Positions 10,014 through 23,119 of a stretch of 64,000 nt of DNA are shown in pieces (the first letter of the stretch is position 1; each line of letters begins with the position of its first letter). Location: positions 806,001-870,000 of the forward strand of contig VDMD01000005.1 of the NCBI GenBank assembly GCA_007026445.1. Reading direction: 5' to 3'. The notes beneath the pieces were generated by a model. It was not told where the DNA came from and made no database searches. It saw only the letters and a list, made by a program, of their open reading frames with translations. This DNA is from Schizophyllum amplum (taxonomy: Eukaryota; Basidiomycota; Agaricomycetes; Agaricales; Schizophyllaceae). The translations under genes and the position numbers were made by a program.

Positions 10014-13000
10014 ATGGCGACCATATCCACCGCCCTGCGCACCTTTAAGGAGCCCACCAAGGAGGAGCTCAACGAGATGTTCTTCTCGATCCCGCCCCGC
10101 AAGGGTGCTGCTCAAGCGCCCACCAGCGAGAAGAAACAGACAGAGGAGGAGGTTGAGAAGATGGATATAAACGCCGTACTCAGCATGGGTACTCCTGGCG
10201 AGGAGGACTCTTATGTGAGTCCACCGATATAACATCGGCTGCTTGGCCTTACAGCGATACAGGCCGGTAAACTGCACATCATGCATCCATACCTATGTTT
10301 CGCGTCTCTGGACCGCAAGAGCGTCCGGTTCACAATCCCGCTGTCTACAATCCGGCGAGTAGAACGACTGAATGCGAGGGCAGGCATCTACGCACTCAGT
10401 CTCACGACGTGGCATGGGATGAAGATCGTGCGTGAACCGGCTGTGTACTCGACTTATCGTCCTGATTCTTGGACAGATCGTGCAGCTCACGTCTTTGAGA
10501 CCGACAGCAGATCTCTTCTGTGCGCTCCTTCGTGATTCCCTGAAGCTCGAGCTTCAGCGCGGCCAGATGAAACTCGTCAAGAGCTTTGCGAAGACATGCT
10601 ATTCCGAACGACTTATAACCTCGGGATCGACAGCACCAGATAACGAACGTGAAGATGGTAGTCTGATCCCTGAGGAAAAGGAGGACGGTACCACTACCGC
10701 CCCCACATTCCATGGCGGGCTTGGCCTGAAGTTCAAGTTCCCCGGTGATCCTCGCAAGTCCGTGCCTAAACATTCCCTTGAGCACAGTGCTGAACCACTT
10801 ATAGACTGCGGGAAGCGTCCAAGATCAAGCTATGGACCGCCTACCTCAAAAGTGCGTATATGCGTACCTTTCAAAGTTCCTCTAACCAAGAGCTCCCAGC
10901 TCACGGTCGCAATCTCACCTTAATGCGGTACCCGCAATGCACACGATTGGTGCAAGTTGGTCTGCCGAATAGACTGCGGGGAGAGATGTGGGAGACGTTA
11001 TCCGGATCCATATATCTTCGATTCGCCAATCCCGGCTACTACGATCGCATTCTGGAGGAGCACAAGGGCAAGACGTCTACGAGCACAGAAGACATCGAGA
11101 AGGATCTTCACCGCAGCTTGCCAGAGTACTCGGGATATCAGTCCGAGGAGGGTATTGCTGCGCTCCGCCGTGTGTTGCAAGCGTACTCCTTCATGAATCC
11201 CGAGCTCGGCTACTGCCAAGCAATGAATATTCTGGCGGCTGCTATCCTCATGTACGTGTCTGTGAACGGCGCATGTAGCACCAGCTCATGTTTCTACTCA
11301 GTTATATGTCCGAGGAGCAGGCGTTCTGGCTTTTGGAAGTCCTTTGTGATCGCCTCCTTCCCGGATACTATGCGTCAGTTCGAATATTCTGTGGACGCAG
11401 ACCAAGCTGACTGACTACAGACCGTCGATGCATGGGACGCTACTGGACCAGCGAGTGTTTGAGGCTCTCGTGCAGCGCTGTTTGCCTATCATTTACGACC
11501 ATTTCCGTCAAGTCGACGTACAGCTCTCTGTCGCATCCCTCCCATGGTTCTTGAGCTTGTGTGTCTACCCGCTCTGCATCCTGATTACTGTCATTCTTCG
11601 CTGCTGACAGCGTGCGCAGGTTTATCAACAGCATGCCCATGATCTTCGCGTTTCGGATAGTCGACTGCTTCTTCTGCATGGGGCCGAAGGTTCTCTTCCA
11701 AGTCGGGTGAGAGAGGTCGCTACATGTGTCTGCTCCCGTCATACTCACCTCGTTTAGACTCGGTTAGTGTCGTGCTCCTGCCGTTGCTCCCGCCCGTCTT
11801 GACATCGAGTTAGCGATTCTGAAGATTAACGGGGAAGCTCTGCTGCAGATACAGGATGATGGTGGTTTCCTCAAGTACGTGCCGCATCTGATACTTCCAA
11901 TTGCTGCATTTCTTAACACTGCATAGCCTCATGCGCGACTACTTCGCCTCATTGGGCGATTCCGCACATCCGGACTCTACAGATCCACGCGCTCGTGCCA
12001 TAACACGCTTCCAGGAGCTCCTACTGGTCTCGTTCAGGGAGTTCTCCGTAATCACAGATGACATGATCCACTCGGAGCGCAAGCGCTTCCGCAACGACAT
12101 CATCCACAGCATTGAGTCCTTCTCCAAGCGCGCGGCGATCCGGAATCTGCGCAGTCTGGGCCGCTTTACCAAGGAGCAGGCGGGGCTGATTTATGACGCG
12201 CTGTATAAGGCGATGTGCATTGTGCCGCCGCCGCCGGATGTGGTCCCGCCGCCGAAGCTGCTGAATGCGGGGGATGGGCAGGATGAGAAGCCGGAGACGC
12301 GCATACAGTTGCGGACGTTCCAGTACTTCTTGAGTGAGATTGCTACATGGGCAAGGGATGAGAAGATTGTTATGAATGGGTTCCAGGTAGGTGAATGTTC
12401 TTCGGTGCGTGATCTGTGTTGACAACGCTTGCAGCAACGAATAGACCGTGAAGTTGCGGAGCACGAGTTCATTGACAGGCTATTCTTCTTTTGGGACGCG
12501 GCATGTCGTGGAGCTCTGTCTTTCCAGGTGAGCGCAACGTTACTAGCTGTTACTATGCGTTAACGAAACCAGGACATCGTATCCGGCTTGGATGGCGTTA
12601 TGTTCAATGACCTGATGGAAAACATCGAGTGGTTCTTCAACTTGCACGACAAGAACAAGGATGGTTATCTGACGAAAGACGAAGTGCTCACTTTGTCAGA
12701 GTCTTTCTTGGTCAGAATTGCAGCACCTCTACTGCACTATGCTTACGCTCGCCTATAGTTCATCTTCCGCTTCGAGGTTGGGGACGCGTACCTTGGCGCC
12801 GTCAGCCGGTTCATGACGAATGCGTTCGAGTACGGCGATGCGTTGTTACCACGACCTGAGGGCGCTGAGGGCGCTGAGGATGGGGAGGCAACACCGACCA
12901 TATCGCCAAACCAGCCTTACCTCAACCTTGCGACGTGCGTGCTATCTATATTGCACGTCAGCTCAAATGCTCACTCTGTCCTTAGCTTTCGTATGGTTGT

Positions 13001-13774
13001 CCTCGCCGATGAGATCCTGGAGTCTTTCTTCGAAGCGGACTTGTCAGGATCATTTCGCCTCGAGGCTCTTCCGGAGATGGAGCTACCGACATCCCACAGC
13101 GGATTACTTGGCGACATCTGGTCCACGATCGCAACGGACAGCAACAAGAAGATATTCAACATGTTCACCGACGAGATCGGGAAGACGATCGGAAAGCATC
13201 AGGTCATCCATAAGCCGTCTATCGGGCGGTACACGAAGCTTGAGGAGCCGAAAGCAAGAGAGTCCCTGCTTACGCCGACAGTTCGCAAATCGCTGTCGAG
13301 GTCGAGTCTTTCTGCGGCATCGAGCTCGACCGCGGCAGCGGCGTCTGCTTCGACGACGTCTTTGCAGAGCACGACTACAATGTCACGACCGACGACGCCA
13401 ACGATGCCGGTCCCTGCGTCAGCGAGTGTGGGTTTTTCTCCGCTGGTGCAGGCTGCGAATGCGGCGCTCATGGAGCGTCCTGCTTTTGCCATCGACGACG
13501 CGAAAGACGAGGACGAGGAGGATCAGTTTGCGGTGGGCGATGCCGACGACACGGTCATGGACGAGGTATACTTCCTTCTGCTATTTTCCTTCTCGTTATA
13601 CACTAACGTCTACTTCCTATTAGGTCGACGCGTTCCTCGAAGCGCATGACTCTGGGCTGACGGATGCGGACAAGGAAGTAGCGAAAGGTACGGGACTCAC
13701 GCGCTGGGAAGCTGCTGTGCCCTTGCTGAATCACGCCCTCTTTAGATCTACTAAATGCGGAGCCAGTGAAGTGA
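10014..13774 (+). CDS. GRAM-TBC-EF-hand Rab GTPase-activating protein (TBC1D8/9, Gyp2/Mdr1 type)
   Basis: Accelerates GTP hydrolysis by a Rab GTPase in membrane traffic; yeast Gyp2 acts on Ypt6. About 16 exons, roughly 980 residues. First exons: 10014-10214, 10263-10427, 10477-10757, 10805-10851, then 10900 onward; the last coding bases end at TGA 13772-13774. A GRAM domain lies near residues 70-160 (AGKLHIMHPYLCFASLDRKS). The TBC domain follows RLVQVGLPNRLRGEMWE and carries both catalytic fingers: IEKDLHR (IxxDxxR, Arg finger) and GYCQ (YxQ, Gln finger). A canonical EF-hand loop DKNKDGYLTKDE sits further down. The tail is Ser/Thr-rich, then acidic. One donor is GTCAGA, otherwise splice sites are ordinary. 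Confidence 0.9.
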
Positions 13775-14371
13775 GCGTGGCGAGACAGTTCAGTAAGTTC
13801 GAGGAAGCGGGCACACGTGAAGTACACTTCGTTCTCTCTTGATAGCTTTGCACTCCAATCTATTGCATGACAAGTCAAATCTGACAAGCGAGTTGTCACT
13901 ACAATCGAAAGAACTAAGTGGGTCCTCTGTCGCCCGAGTCATGTCTTACCCTGCTTTATTTAGTGGCAGGCAGCGACTTTGAGTCCCTTTGAGATAATGA
14001 CTAGTCCACAGAACAAAAGGGACGCCGGATGTGGAGAGGTAATTCCCGTCGTGCACAGCACCCACCGTATGCAACTCATCGCTATCGGGCTGTGCTCATG
14101 TACCCGTTCTAGATGCACATGGTACCGGCCGCATGTTTACCTCTTCTCGCCATTATGGCCACAAGCTCAGGTCCGTCACACGCGTGCTCAACGCCTTCCG
14201 CTGTACCATCCTTCGAGGTGGTCCAACTGTAAGTACGACGCGCAAGCCAAGGCTTCTCACCTGAGCGCACCCAAAGTCCGCCTCGCGATATGAATCCGCA
14301 ACGACTTGCCTATATAAGACCTGCAGGCGTATCCGGAGACGCTGGTGCATCCTTCTTTCGCAACCGTCAAC
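13775..14371. promoter_or_regulatory. Intergenic region with TATA box of first aminopeptidase gene
   Basis: TATATAAG at 14311-14318 lies 54 bp before the ATG at 14372, a normal distance for a strong fungal promoter. Nothing gene-like was seen in the rest of the stretch. Confidence 0.55.
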
Positions 14372-15771
14372 ATGATCCTCGGTCTTCGGTTCTCTCTGTC
14401 CGCTCTCGTGCTGCTCTTCGGCTCCATCGCTGCAGCCCCCTCGCAGTCTCAGGATGCTCGTCTCATCCAGTTCAAGGATGCGGCAGGCGCCCTTCAGACT
14501 GAATGGGTTTCTACCACGGCGCTCGAGTACCTCGCCGAGCACCGTGGTAGCGTAGACCGTACCGCCGATGACGTGGCTTCGATGTCCTCGACGGCTCTCG
14601 ACGCTATCACTAGCGTCACTCGTGGTCCCGGATTCCTTGACGTCACGAACTTCCAGGGTAACAACACCACCACCGAGAAGCGTGCTCTGAGGAACCGGGC
14701 ATTCACGGCGCCCAGTCCGTCGAAGTACCCGTTCCTGCAGAGCACCTACTTTCGGCAAGTCAGCGCGGACGGGCTATACGATACCGTGGATTCCCTGTCG
14801 AACAACTTCACTACGCGCGCGTATCGGAGCTCCAATGCTCGGGCGCCTGCGACTTGGGTCCAGCAGCAATTCCAGAGTGCTGTGGGCAGCTCGAATGTTG
14901 ACCTGGTCGAGAATTCCTTCAATCAGCCGAATGGTGAGTTCACTCGCGGTCCATCGGTATGAACTTACGCGCGACTTAGTGATTGCCAGGATCCCTGGCA
15001 AGAGCAGTAGCGAGGTCGTAATCCTTGCCGCTCATCTCGACTCGACAGTGGGAAGCTCTAGTAGCTCCAGTCGTGCACCCGGCGCCGATGATGGCAGTGA
15101 TAACCTTAGCTTGAGCTACAGATTCACTGATGCCGATATATAGATGCGTCGGGTATCGCTATCCTTCTTCAGACGGCGCAAATCCTCGGCGACAATGGCT
15201 ACCAGGGCACGCGCACGATCGAATTCCACGCCTACGCCGGTGAGGAGGGTGGGCTGCTCGGATCGCAGACTGTAGCGGAGCAGTACAGCTCCGCCGGCAC
15301 CGACGTGGCTGCGATGCTGCAGATGGACATGGTCGCGTACCAACCGACCAACAATCCCGTTCTGACGGTGCTTACTGACACGGACTCGTCGCTCGTGGCT
15401 TGGAGCCAGCAGCTCATCAAGGCATATCTGAGTGCAGACACGCTGTACACTAACCGATGCGGTTATGCGTGCTCGGACCATTGTGAGTTGGCTTCATTGG
15501 CGTGGTCCGAACCGGATTTTAGCATATGATACTTTCATAGTCTCGTGGGATGACTACGGCTACCCTGCCGTGTCGATTGACGAGAGCGGTCCGAGCGACA
15601 CGTACCTTAATCCGTACTACCACACCTCGCGGGACACCATCGATAGGTTGGACTTCGACAAGGCTGCCGAGTTCGTGAAGGTGCGTGAATACCCCTTCCA
15701 AAGGCTGACTCGTGTCGCCTGATGACAGTGTGCAGATGGCTCTGGCGTTCGCAGTCGAGCAGGCTGCCTAG
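14372..15771 (+). CDS. Secreted M28 aminopeptidase, copy 1
   Basis: Zinc exopeptidase that removes N-terminal residues from peptides outside the cell (M28 leucyl-aminopeptidase type). Exons 14372-14933, 14980-15093, 15144-15482, 15541-15680, 15736-15771 encode 396 residues. The signal peptide MILGLRFSLSALVLLFGS is followed by a propeptide. Metal-site motifs are present: AAHLDS (His), GADDDASG (bridging Asp), AGEEGG (catalytic and ligand Glu), LQMDMVAY (Asp) and NPYYHTSRDT (His). CGYACSDH matches the disulfide region of fungal enzymes. The start is the first ATG that gives a signal peptide. Intron 2 begins with GC rather than GT if the metal motif is to stay intact. Exons 2-5 are identical in length to those of the next gene. 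Confidence 0.92.
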
Positions 15772-16359
15772 TGCGCACATGAATCAGGCGCCATGGTGCC
15801 CATTTTGTATGCGATATGCATTTAAGGCCCACTTTTCTATGGCTACGGATGGATGGAATATAGTCCGATATCGGCTGCCTTCGGTGCGATGGCTTCCTAG
15901 GCGACCATAAAGGGAAGCACGTGGCTCTCTCCTCTTGTACTTGAGCTCGAGTTTTGCAGCCACTCGATGAGGAAGGCTGGAAGCCCAACTCATATGCATA
16001 CGTTCTCACCGCGACGGATATCTGAAACCTTCTGCGCCGCTGGTGCAGCGGCCGCCCGATCCAGTTTCACAGAGGCCCACCTCAGCTGGCGTGCACCGTG
16101 ACCTGACCGGTGGTCAGACCGGTCAGTGGTCATTCCCTGTACTTACTGCATACATAAGGCGCCATAAGACTAGGTCCATCGTACATGTGCATGAAGCCTT
16201 CTGACGAAGGAGCAGCGAAGCGGTCGATCCGGCCGCACAACGTGGCCACGCAGCGCTTCTGCATGATATGGGCGGGAAAACAGGCCCGGGAAATCTACAT
16301 AAGGCTTGCGTCTGACATTATGGAGAACGCTTCGCCTCTTCCTCGCAGTCATCTACGCA
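15772..16359. other. Spacer between the tandem aminopeptidase genes
   Basis: 588 bp without a credible gene. It holds an inverted repeat at 16098-16132 and an ACATAAGG TATA-like stretch near 16296, about 60 bp before the next ATG. Confidence 0.45.
16098..16132. repeat. Inverted repeat upstream of second aminopeptidase gene
   Basis: CTGACCGGT at 16103-16111 and its exact complement ACCGGTCAG at 16118-16126 flank a 6 bp loop GGTCAG. Outer TGACC/GGTCA bases extend the pairing with a 2 nt offset. It could be a binding site for a dimeric regulator or a DNA hairpin; no function is shown. Confidence 0.5.
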
Positions 16360-17742
16360 ATGCTTTGGCCGCGGTTCTCGTCTCTGCTGGCTCTGGTGCT
16401 GATCTTCAACTCCGTTCATGCAGCTCCATCACAGTCGGGTGACGCTCGCTTGATCCAGTTCAAGGACGCCTCTGGCGACCTCCAGACCGAATGGGTGCCC
16501 CAAGCGGCGCTGAACTACCTCGCGGGGAGCCGCGGCAGCGTCGACCGCACGGCGGACATTGTCGCTGACATGTCTTCCGCTGCCCTCGACGCCATCACCA
16601 GTGTTAACCGCGGGCCAGGCTTCCTCGATGTGACTGAGTTTCAGAACACCGTCACCGAGAAGCGTGCTTTGAAGAAGCGGGCGTACGCAACGCCCAATCC
16701 CTCGAACTACCCGTTCTTGCAGGACACGTATTTCAACCAGGTCAGCGCAGACGGGCTGTACGATATCGTGGACGTCCTCTCCAACAACTTCACGACGCGC
16801 GGCTACCACAGCTCGGTCGCGCGAGCGCCCGCGCTGTGGATCCAGCAGCAATTCGAGGGGATAGTAGGCAGCGCGAACGTTACACTGGTGGAGAACTCGT
16901 TCAATCAGCCGAACGGTGAGCTTCACTTCGCGTCCATAACGGTCCAAGATCTATAAAGACATTGCAGTGATCGCCAAGATTCCGGGAACGAACAGCAGCG
17001 AGATTGTCATTCTCGCTGCCCATCTCGACTCGACATCGGGCGACCCCGGCAGCGAAAACCGCGCTCCCGGCGCCGACGATGGTATGTGTTGTCGCCTATG
17101 CATGCAATACGTACCCTGACATCAGATGTGCAGATGCGTCGGGCATCTCCATCCTCTTCCAAACTGCACAGATCTTGGTAGCCAATGGCTACCAAGGCTC
17201 GCGCACAATCGAATTCCACGCCTACGCCGGAGAAGAGGGCGGTTTGCTTGGTTCGCAGACTGTCGCGAGACAGTACGCCTCCGATGGAGCCGAGGTCGTC
17301 GCGATGCTGCAGATGGACATGGTCGCATATCAGCCGAGTGACAAACCCGTTCTGACGGTGCTCACCGACACGGACGCAGCGCTCGTGGCGTGGACCCAAG
17401 ACCTAGTCACGGCCTATCTGAGCGAAGATACCTTGCACACAAGCACGTGCGGGTATGCGTGCTCGGACCACTGTGAGTTGGCTCCAGTCCTATGTGATCT
17501 GGCTGACTGGGCTGTTAGACTCGTGGGAGGACAACGGGTACCCTGCAGTGTCGATCGACGAGAGCGGGCCGTACGACTCGTCGCTCAACCCGTACTACCA
17601 CACGATGCAGGACACGATCGACCACTTGGACTTCGACAAGGCTGTCGAGTTCGTGAAGGTGAGCCGGACCGTACCTTGAATCAAGCGTCCTCTGACGAGC
17701 CTATAGATGGGTCTAGCATTCGTGGTCGAACAAGCAGCCTAG
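16360..17742 (+). CDS. Secreted M28 aminopeptidase, copy 2
   Basis: Tandem paralogue of the gene at 14372 with the same role. Exons 16360-16915, 16968-17081, 17134-17472, 17519-17658, 17707-17742 encode 394 residues. The signal peptide MLWPRFSSLLALVLIFNS leads into a propeptide that matches copy 1 (DARLIQFKDA in both). The metal motifs AAHLDS, GADDDASG, AGEEGG, LQMDMVAY and NPYYHTMQDT are complete. All introns sit at the same codons and phases as in copy 1, and exons 2-5 have equal lengths (114, 339, 140, 36), so the two arose by local duplication. Here the second intron starts with GTATGT. It is convergent with the Notchless gene, 170 bp apart. Confidence 0.92.
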
Positions 17743-17912
17743 AGTGCGTGATATTGAGTCTCATGTGGTTGGGTATACATGCAATATACAAAGGCTACTC
17801 CTCTGCAAACGTGGAAGAGCTTATGATGCGAGCGATTCGTCTTGACAAGTTAGTTTCTCCATCTGATGAATGATATAAGCTCGAGAACACATTTACGACT
17901 GGTCTGCAAAGC

Positions 17913-19614
17913 TTACATTTTGAGAGTCCTGTCCCTGCCTCCGCTGACAATCTTGTCGGCGACAAAGTCGACGCAGTACACCTCGTCAGTGTGTCCCGGA
18001 AGATCGCTCTTGATCTTGTATGTTTTGAGGTCCCAGATCTGCAGAGAAGTCAATACAAGGATCAAACAGCACGACCAGACCACGCTCCTTGAGTGTCGCG
18101 TCTTTGCTTGCGCTAACAAGCATTCGCGAGTCCGCACTCCATGTCAGCCGGTATACGGCGCCGACATGTCCACGAAGAGTAGCGATGAATTTGCCCGTAC
18201 GGCCATCCCATAACCGCACCGACGTATCCCAGGACGCCGACGCGGCCCAGCGGCCATCCGGCGAGAACGCGACGTGCGATATTTGCCTCTGGTGGCCCGT
18301 GAGCCGGGCAATGGGCTTCGACTTGCCCCCCGCGCCCTCGCCTTCTCCTCTTCCAAACGGTGCCCACAAGAACAGCGTATGGTCGTCGGATCCGGATACC
18401 AGAAGCTCCGCGCCCGCTGCCAAGTAACGCTCCTTCGCACGCGTCCTGGCCTCCTCGTCCGATGCCGGTGCCCGTCCCGTGTGGTCGAACGGGCCTGTGC
18501 GCAAGGCGAAGTCCGTGCTCAGGGCAAGCGTCGTGACCCAATGCGCGTGGTCTTTGAGGACGTGAATTTGCCGACCGCTGTCGGCGTCCCAGATGCGGAC
18601 GGTGCGATCGCTAGAGGCAGTGTAGAGCACGCCCTTGTTGCCGCCGCCCATACCAGCCCCCCATTTGACGACGTTGACGCTGGCGGTGTGGCCACCTAAA
18701 GTGTACTCGGAGCGTCGGGTCAGAGTGGACCAGACGCGGACGGTGCCATCTTTTGAGGAAGAGGCAAATCTGGGTGCGGAAGGATTTCTGAGGGATAGCC
18801 AGTGAGGAGTCGATATCTTGTTGTACGGAACACTTACAGATGCACGGGCTCCCATGCGAGCGAGGTAACCCATTTCGAGTGTCCCTTGAGCGCATCGCCG
18901 ATTGGTTTGCCTGTTTTCGGATCCCATAAACGTACATGACCGTCATGGCCACCGGTCGCGAGCTTGCGTTCCATCGCCTCCCACTCTACGCACAGCACCC
19001 ATCCCTTGTGTCCAACAAGCGTATGCGATGGCGTCTCCGTGTCAAGGTTCCATAACCTTGCTGTTGTATCGCCAGAGCCAGTTGCAAGGAGCCGCCCCGT
19101 CGGGGAGAAGGCCGCGCAAAGGATAGGGGAACCGTGCCCGGAGAGGGTGGACGAGCATCTTGTTGCGGGACGCACACGGAAGACGCTCTGGGGTGTACAG
19201 CGTACTTGGAAGAGGGTTTCGGTGGAGAAGATGTCCCCTGGCCTCTCAAGAACATCAGATTCGATTGATTTCGCGATCACGACCCGCGACGGTGCGCCAG
19301 CCGCGTTCTCTTCGTTGGGGATTTCGATGTGGAAGGCGTATGGTGTCGCATCTTCCTCGTCCTGCATCACAATTAACTGGGGTGTATACCTGATAGCTGT
19401 CGCGCACCTTCTTGGCGAGCTTGTTCAGCAAAGCCTCGAGACCCTGCCGCGAGAGATTCGCGGGGACGCTGACAGCGGGCGCAAGCTGCGTAGATCCATC
19501 CTCGGACACAAAGTTCACAAGGACATTGGGGGAAGGAGTTGGCGTCTCTGGCTCTGGCTCTGGAATACCATGGTACTTCTTCTGTCGCTTCGGGGGAGGG
19601 AGGAGAGTCGCCAT
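17913..19614 (-). CDS. rsa4: Notchless homologue (NLE1/Rsa4), 60S ribosome assembly WD40 protein
   Basis: Acts on pre-60S particles in the nucleus; its N-terminal domain binds the MIDAS domain of the AAA motor Rea1/Midasin, which then strips it off. Exons 19614-19408, 19361-18838, 18787-18088, 18038-17913 give 518 residues, the usual length. The N-terminal NLE domain is MATLLPPPKRQKKYHG to about residue 115, followed by eight WD40 repeats (LSGHGSPILCAAFSPTGR, RLWNLDTE, LKGHSKWVTSLAWEP, VRLWDGRTG). Intron 3 would begin with GA (GAGCGT) if the repeat is to read LK-IWDLK. A GT donor 12 bp further in also keeps the frame but adds four residues. It shares a short promoter with ade1. Confidence 0.93.
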
Positions 19615-19723
19615 TATTTATTGTTCTAGACAAATCGCAATCCCATTGTTCTTCTTCCGATCACTGTTCGATCACAATTTTCGATGGACGCATCTCCGCG
19701 GACGCCTCGGCCTCACCTTCCTC
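19615..19723. promoter_or_regulatory. Divergent promoter of rsa4 and ade1
   Basis: Only 109 bp separate the two start codons, so both genes must use overlapping control DNA. The stretch is AT-rich around ATTTATTGTTC and TCACAATTTTCG. No exact TATA box is present. Confidence 0.6.
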
Positions 19724-22337
<2,614 letters not shown>

Positions 22338-23119
22338 GTGCCCGTCAGATCAGCGTTTTGGTGGTAAGCGCCCAAGGGGAAAATCGCTCAAACTGGTGCT
22401 GCGTGGCGTTCTAGCTTACCGGGCCGTCAAAGCCGATGCTTGTCATGCAAAAAGCTTCCGTACAAACGATCTGCTCAACCAGGCAACTGCGAACTTCAGC
22501 AAGGCCTGGGGCTAAGAAAGCCAGTGGCACGAGCATAGCTGGTCCTCCTTTTTGTTTTTGCCTTATTGTCTCTGTCCCTTGTGTCGACCTGTTCGTGCCG
22601 CGCTTTACAAGGCCATTTCAGTCAGTTGCCCGCTTTATTGTTCTGAAGTGTGGCTGACATCAAGCTTGTACCCTCGTTCGATGCGAAACACGCATATAAA
22701 GCCCCGCTCAACCTGCAGCACCCTGTCCAGCCGCATCCTCGTCTCCAATTCGCGTCCGACGCCGCCAGCCCTCCCGGCCCCTCCCCAATCACAGCCCACG
22801 TTGTGAAGCGGAATCAAAGATCGTCACAAATCACTGGCCTCCTCGAGTCTGGTTCCGGAGTCCGCGCCCTGGGAAAAGGAACTTTGGATCCGGCTGGACG
22901 ACCGTCACTTTGCGCGCGTCTAATAACCGCATATAGTCAAGACGAGGCTCCGCACTGCTTGTTCCTTGCCAACGTCCCCTCTCCTTCATTCCCACCGCTC
23001 ACAGTTCAATGCGCAGGACGCCGCTAGTGCCGATCAGCCTGCCGTAACCGACCCACAGCATTCGACACCATTCCTCTCCTTCATCCCTTATATTGCGACT
23101 GTGCCAGAGCTAGCGTACA
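22338..23119. promoter_or_regulatory. Divergent upstream region of swd3 and the TEA factor gene
   Basis: 782 bp. An ATATAAAG TATA-like box lies at 22694-22701, more than 400 bp before the TEA ATG, which suggests a long leader. Two CATTCC hexamers, the core site known for AbaA/TEAD proteins, lie at 22987-22992 and 23069-23074. The G/T-rich run near 22170 belongs to the swd3 coding tail. Confidence 0.45.

Noticed and set aside
12820..13623. Plus-strand Arg/Ser-rich frame overlapping the TBC gene
   Set aside because: It is a shifted copy of the TBC gene's final long exon; the TBC frame has the meaningful sequence.
19362..19389. 28 bp intron in the Notchless gene after VRDSYQ
   Set aside because: Too short for this genome. 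The donor GTGCGC 18 bp earlier gives a 46 bp intron and a better join, LAKK to DEEDATPY.
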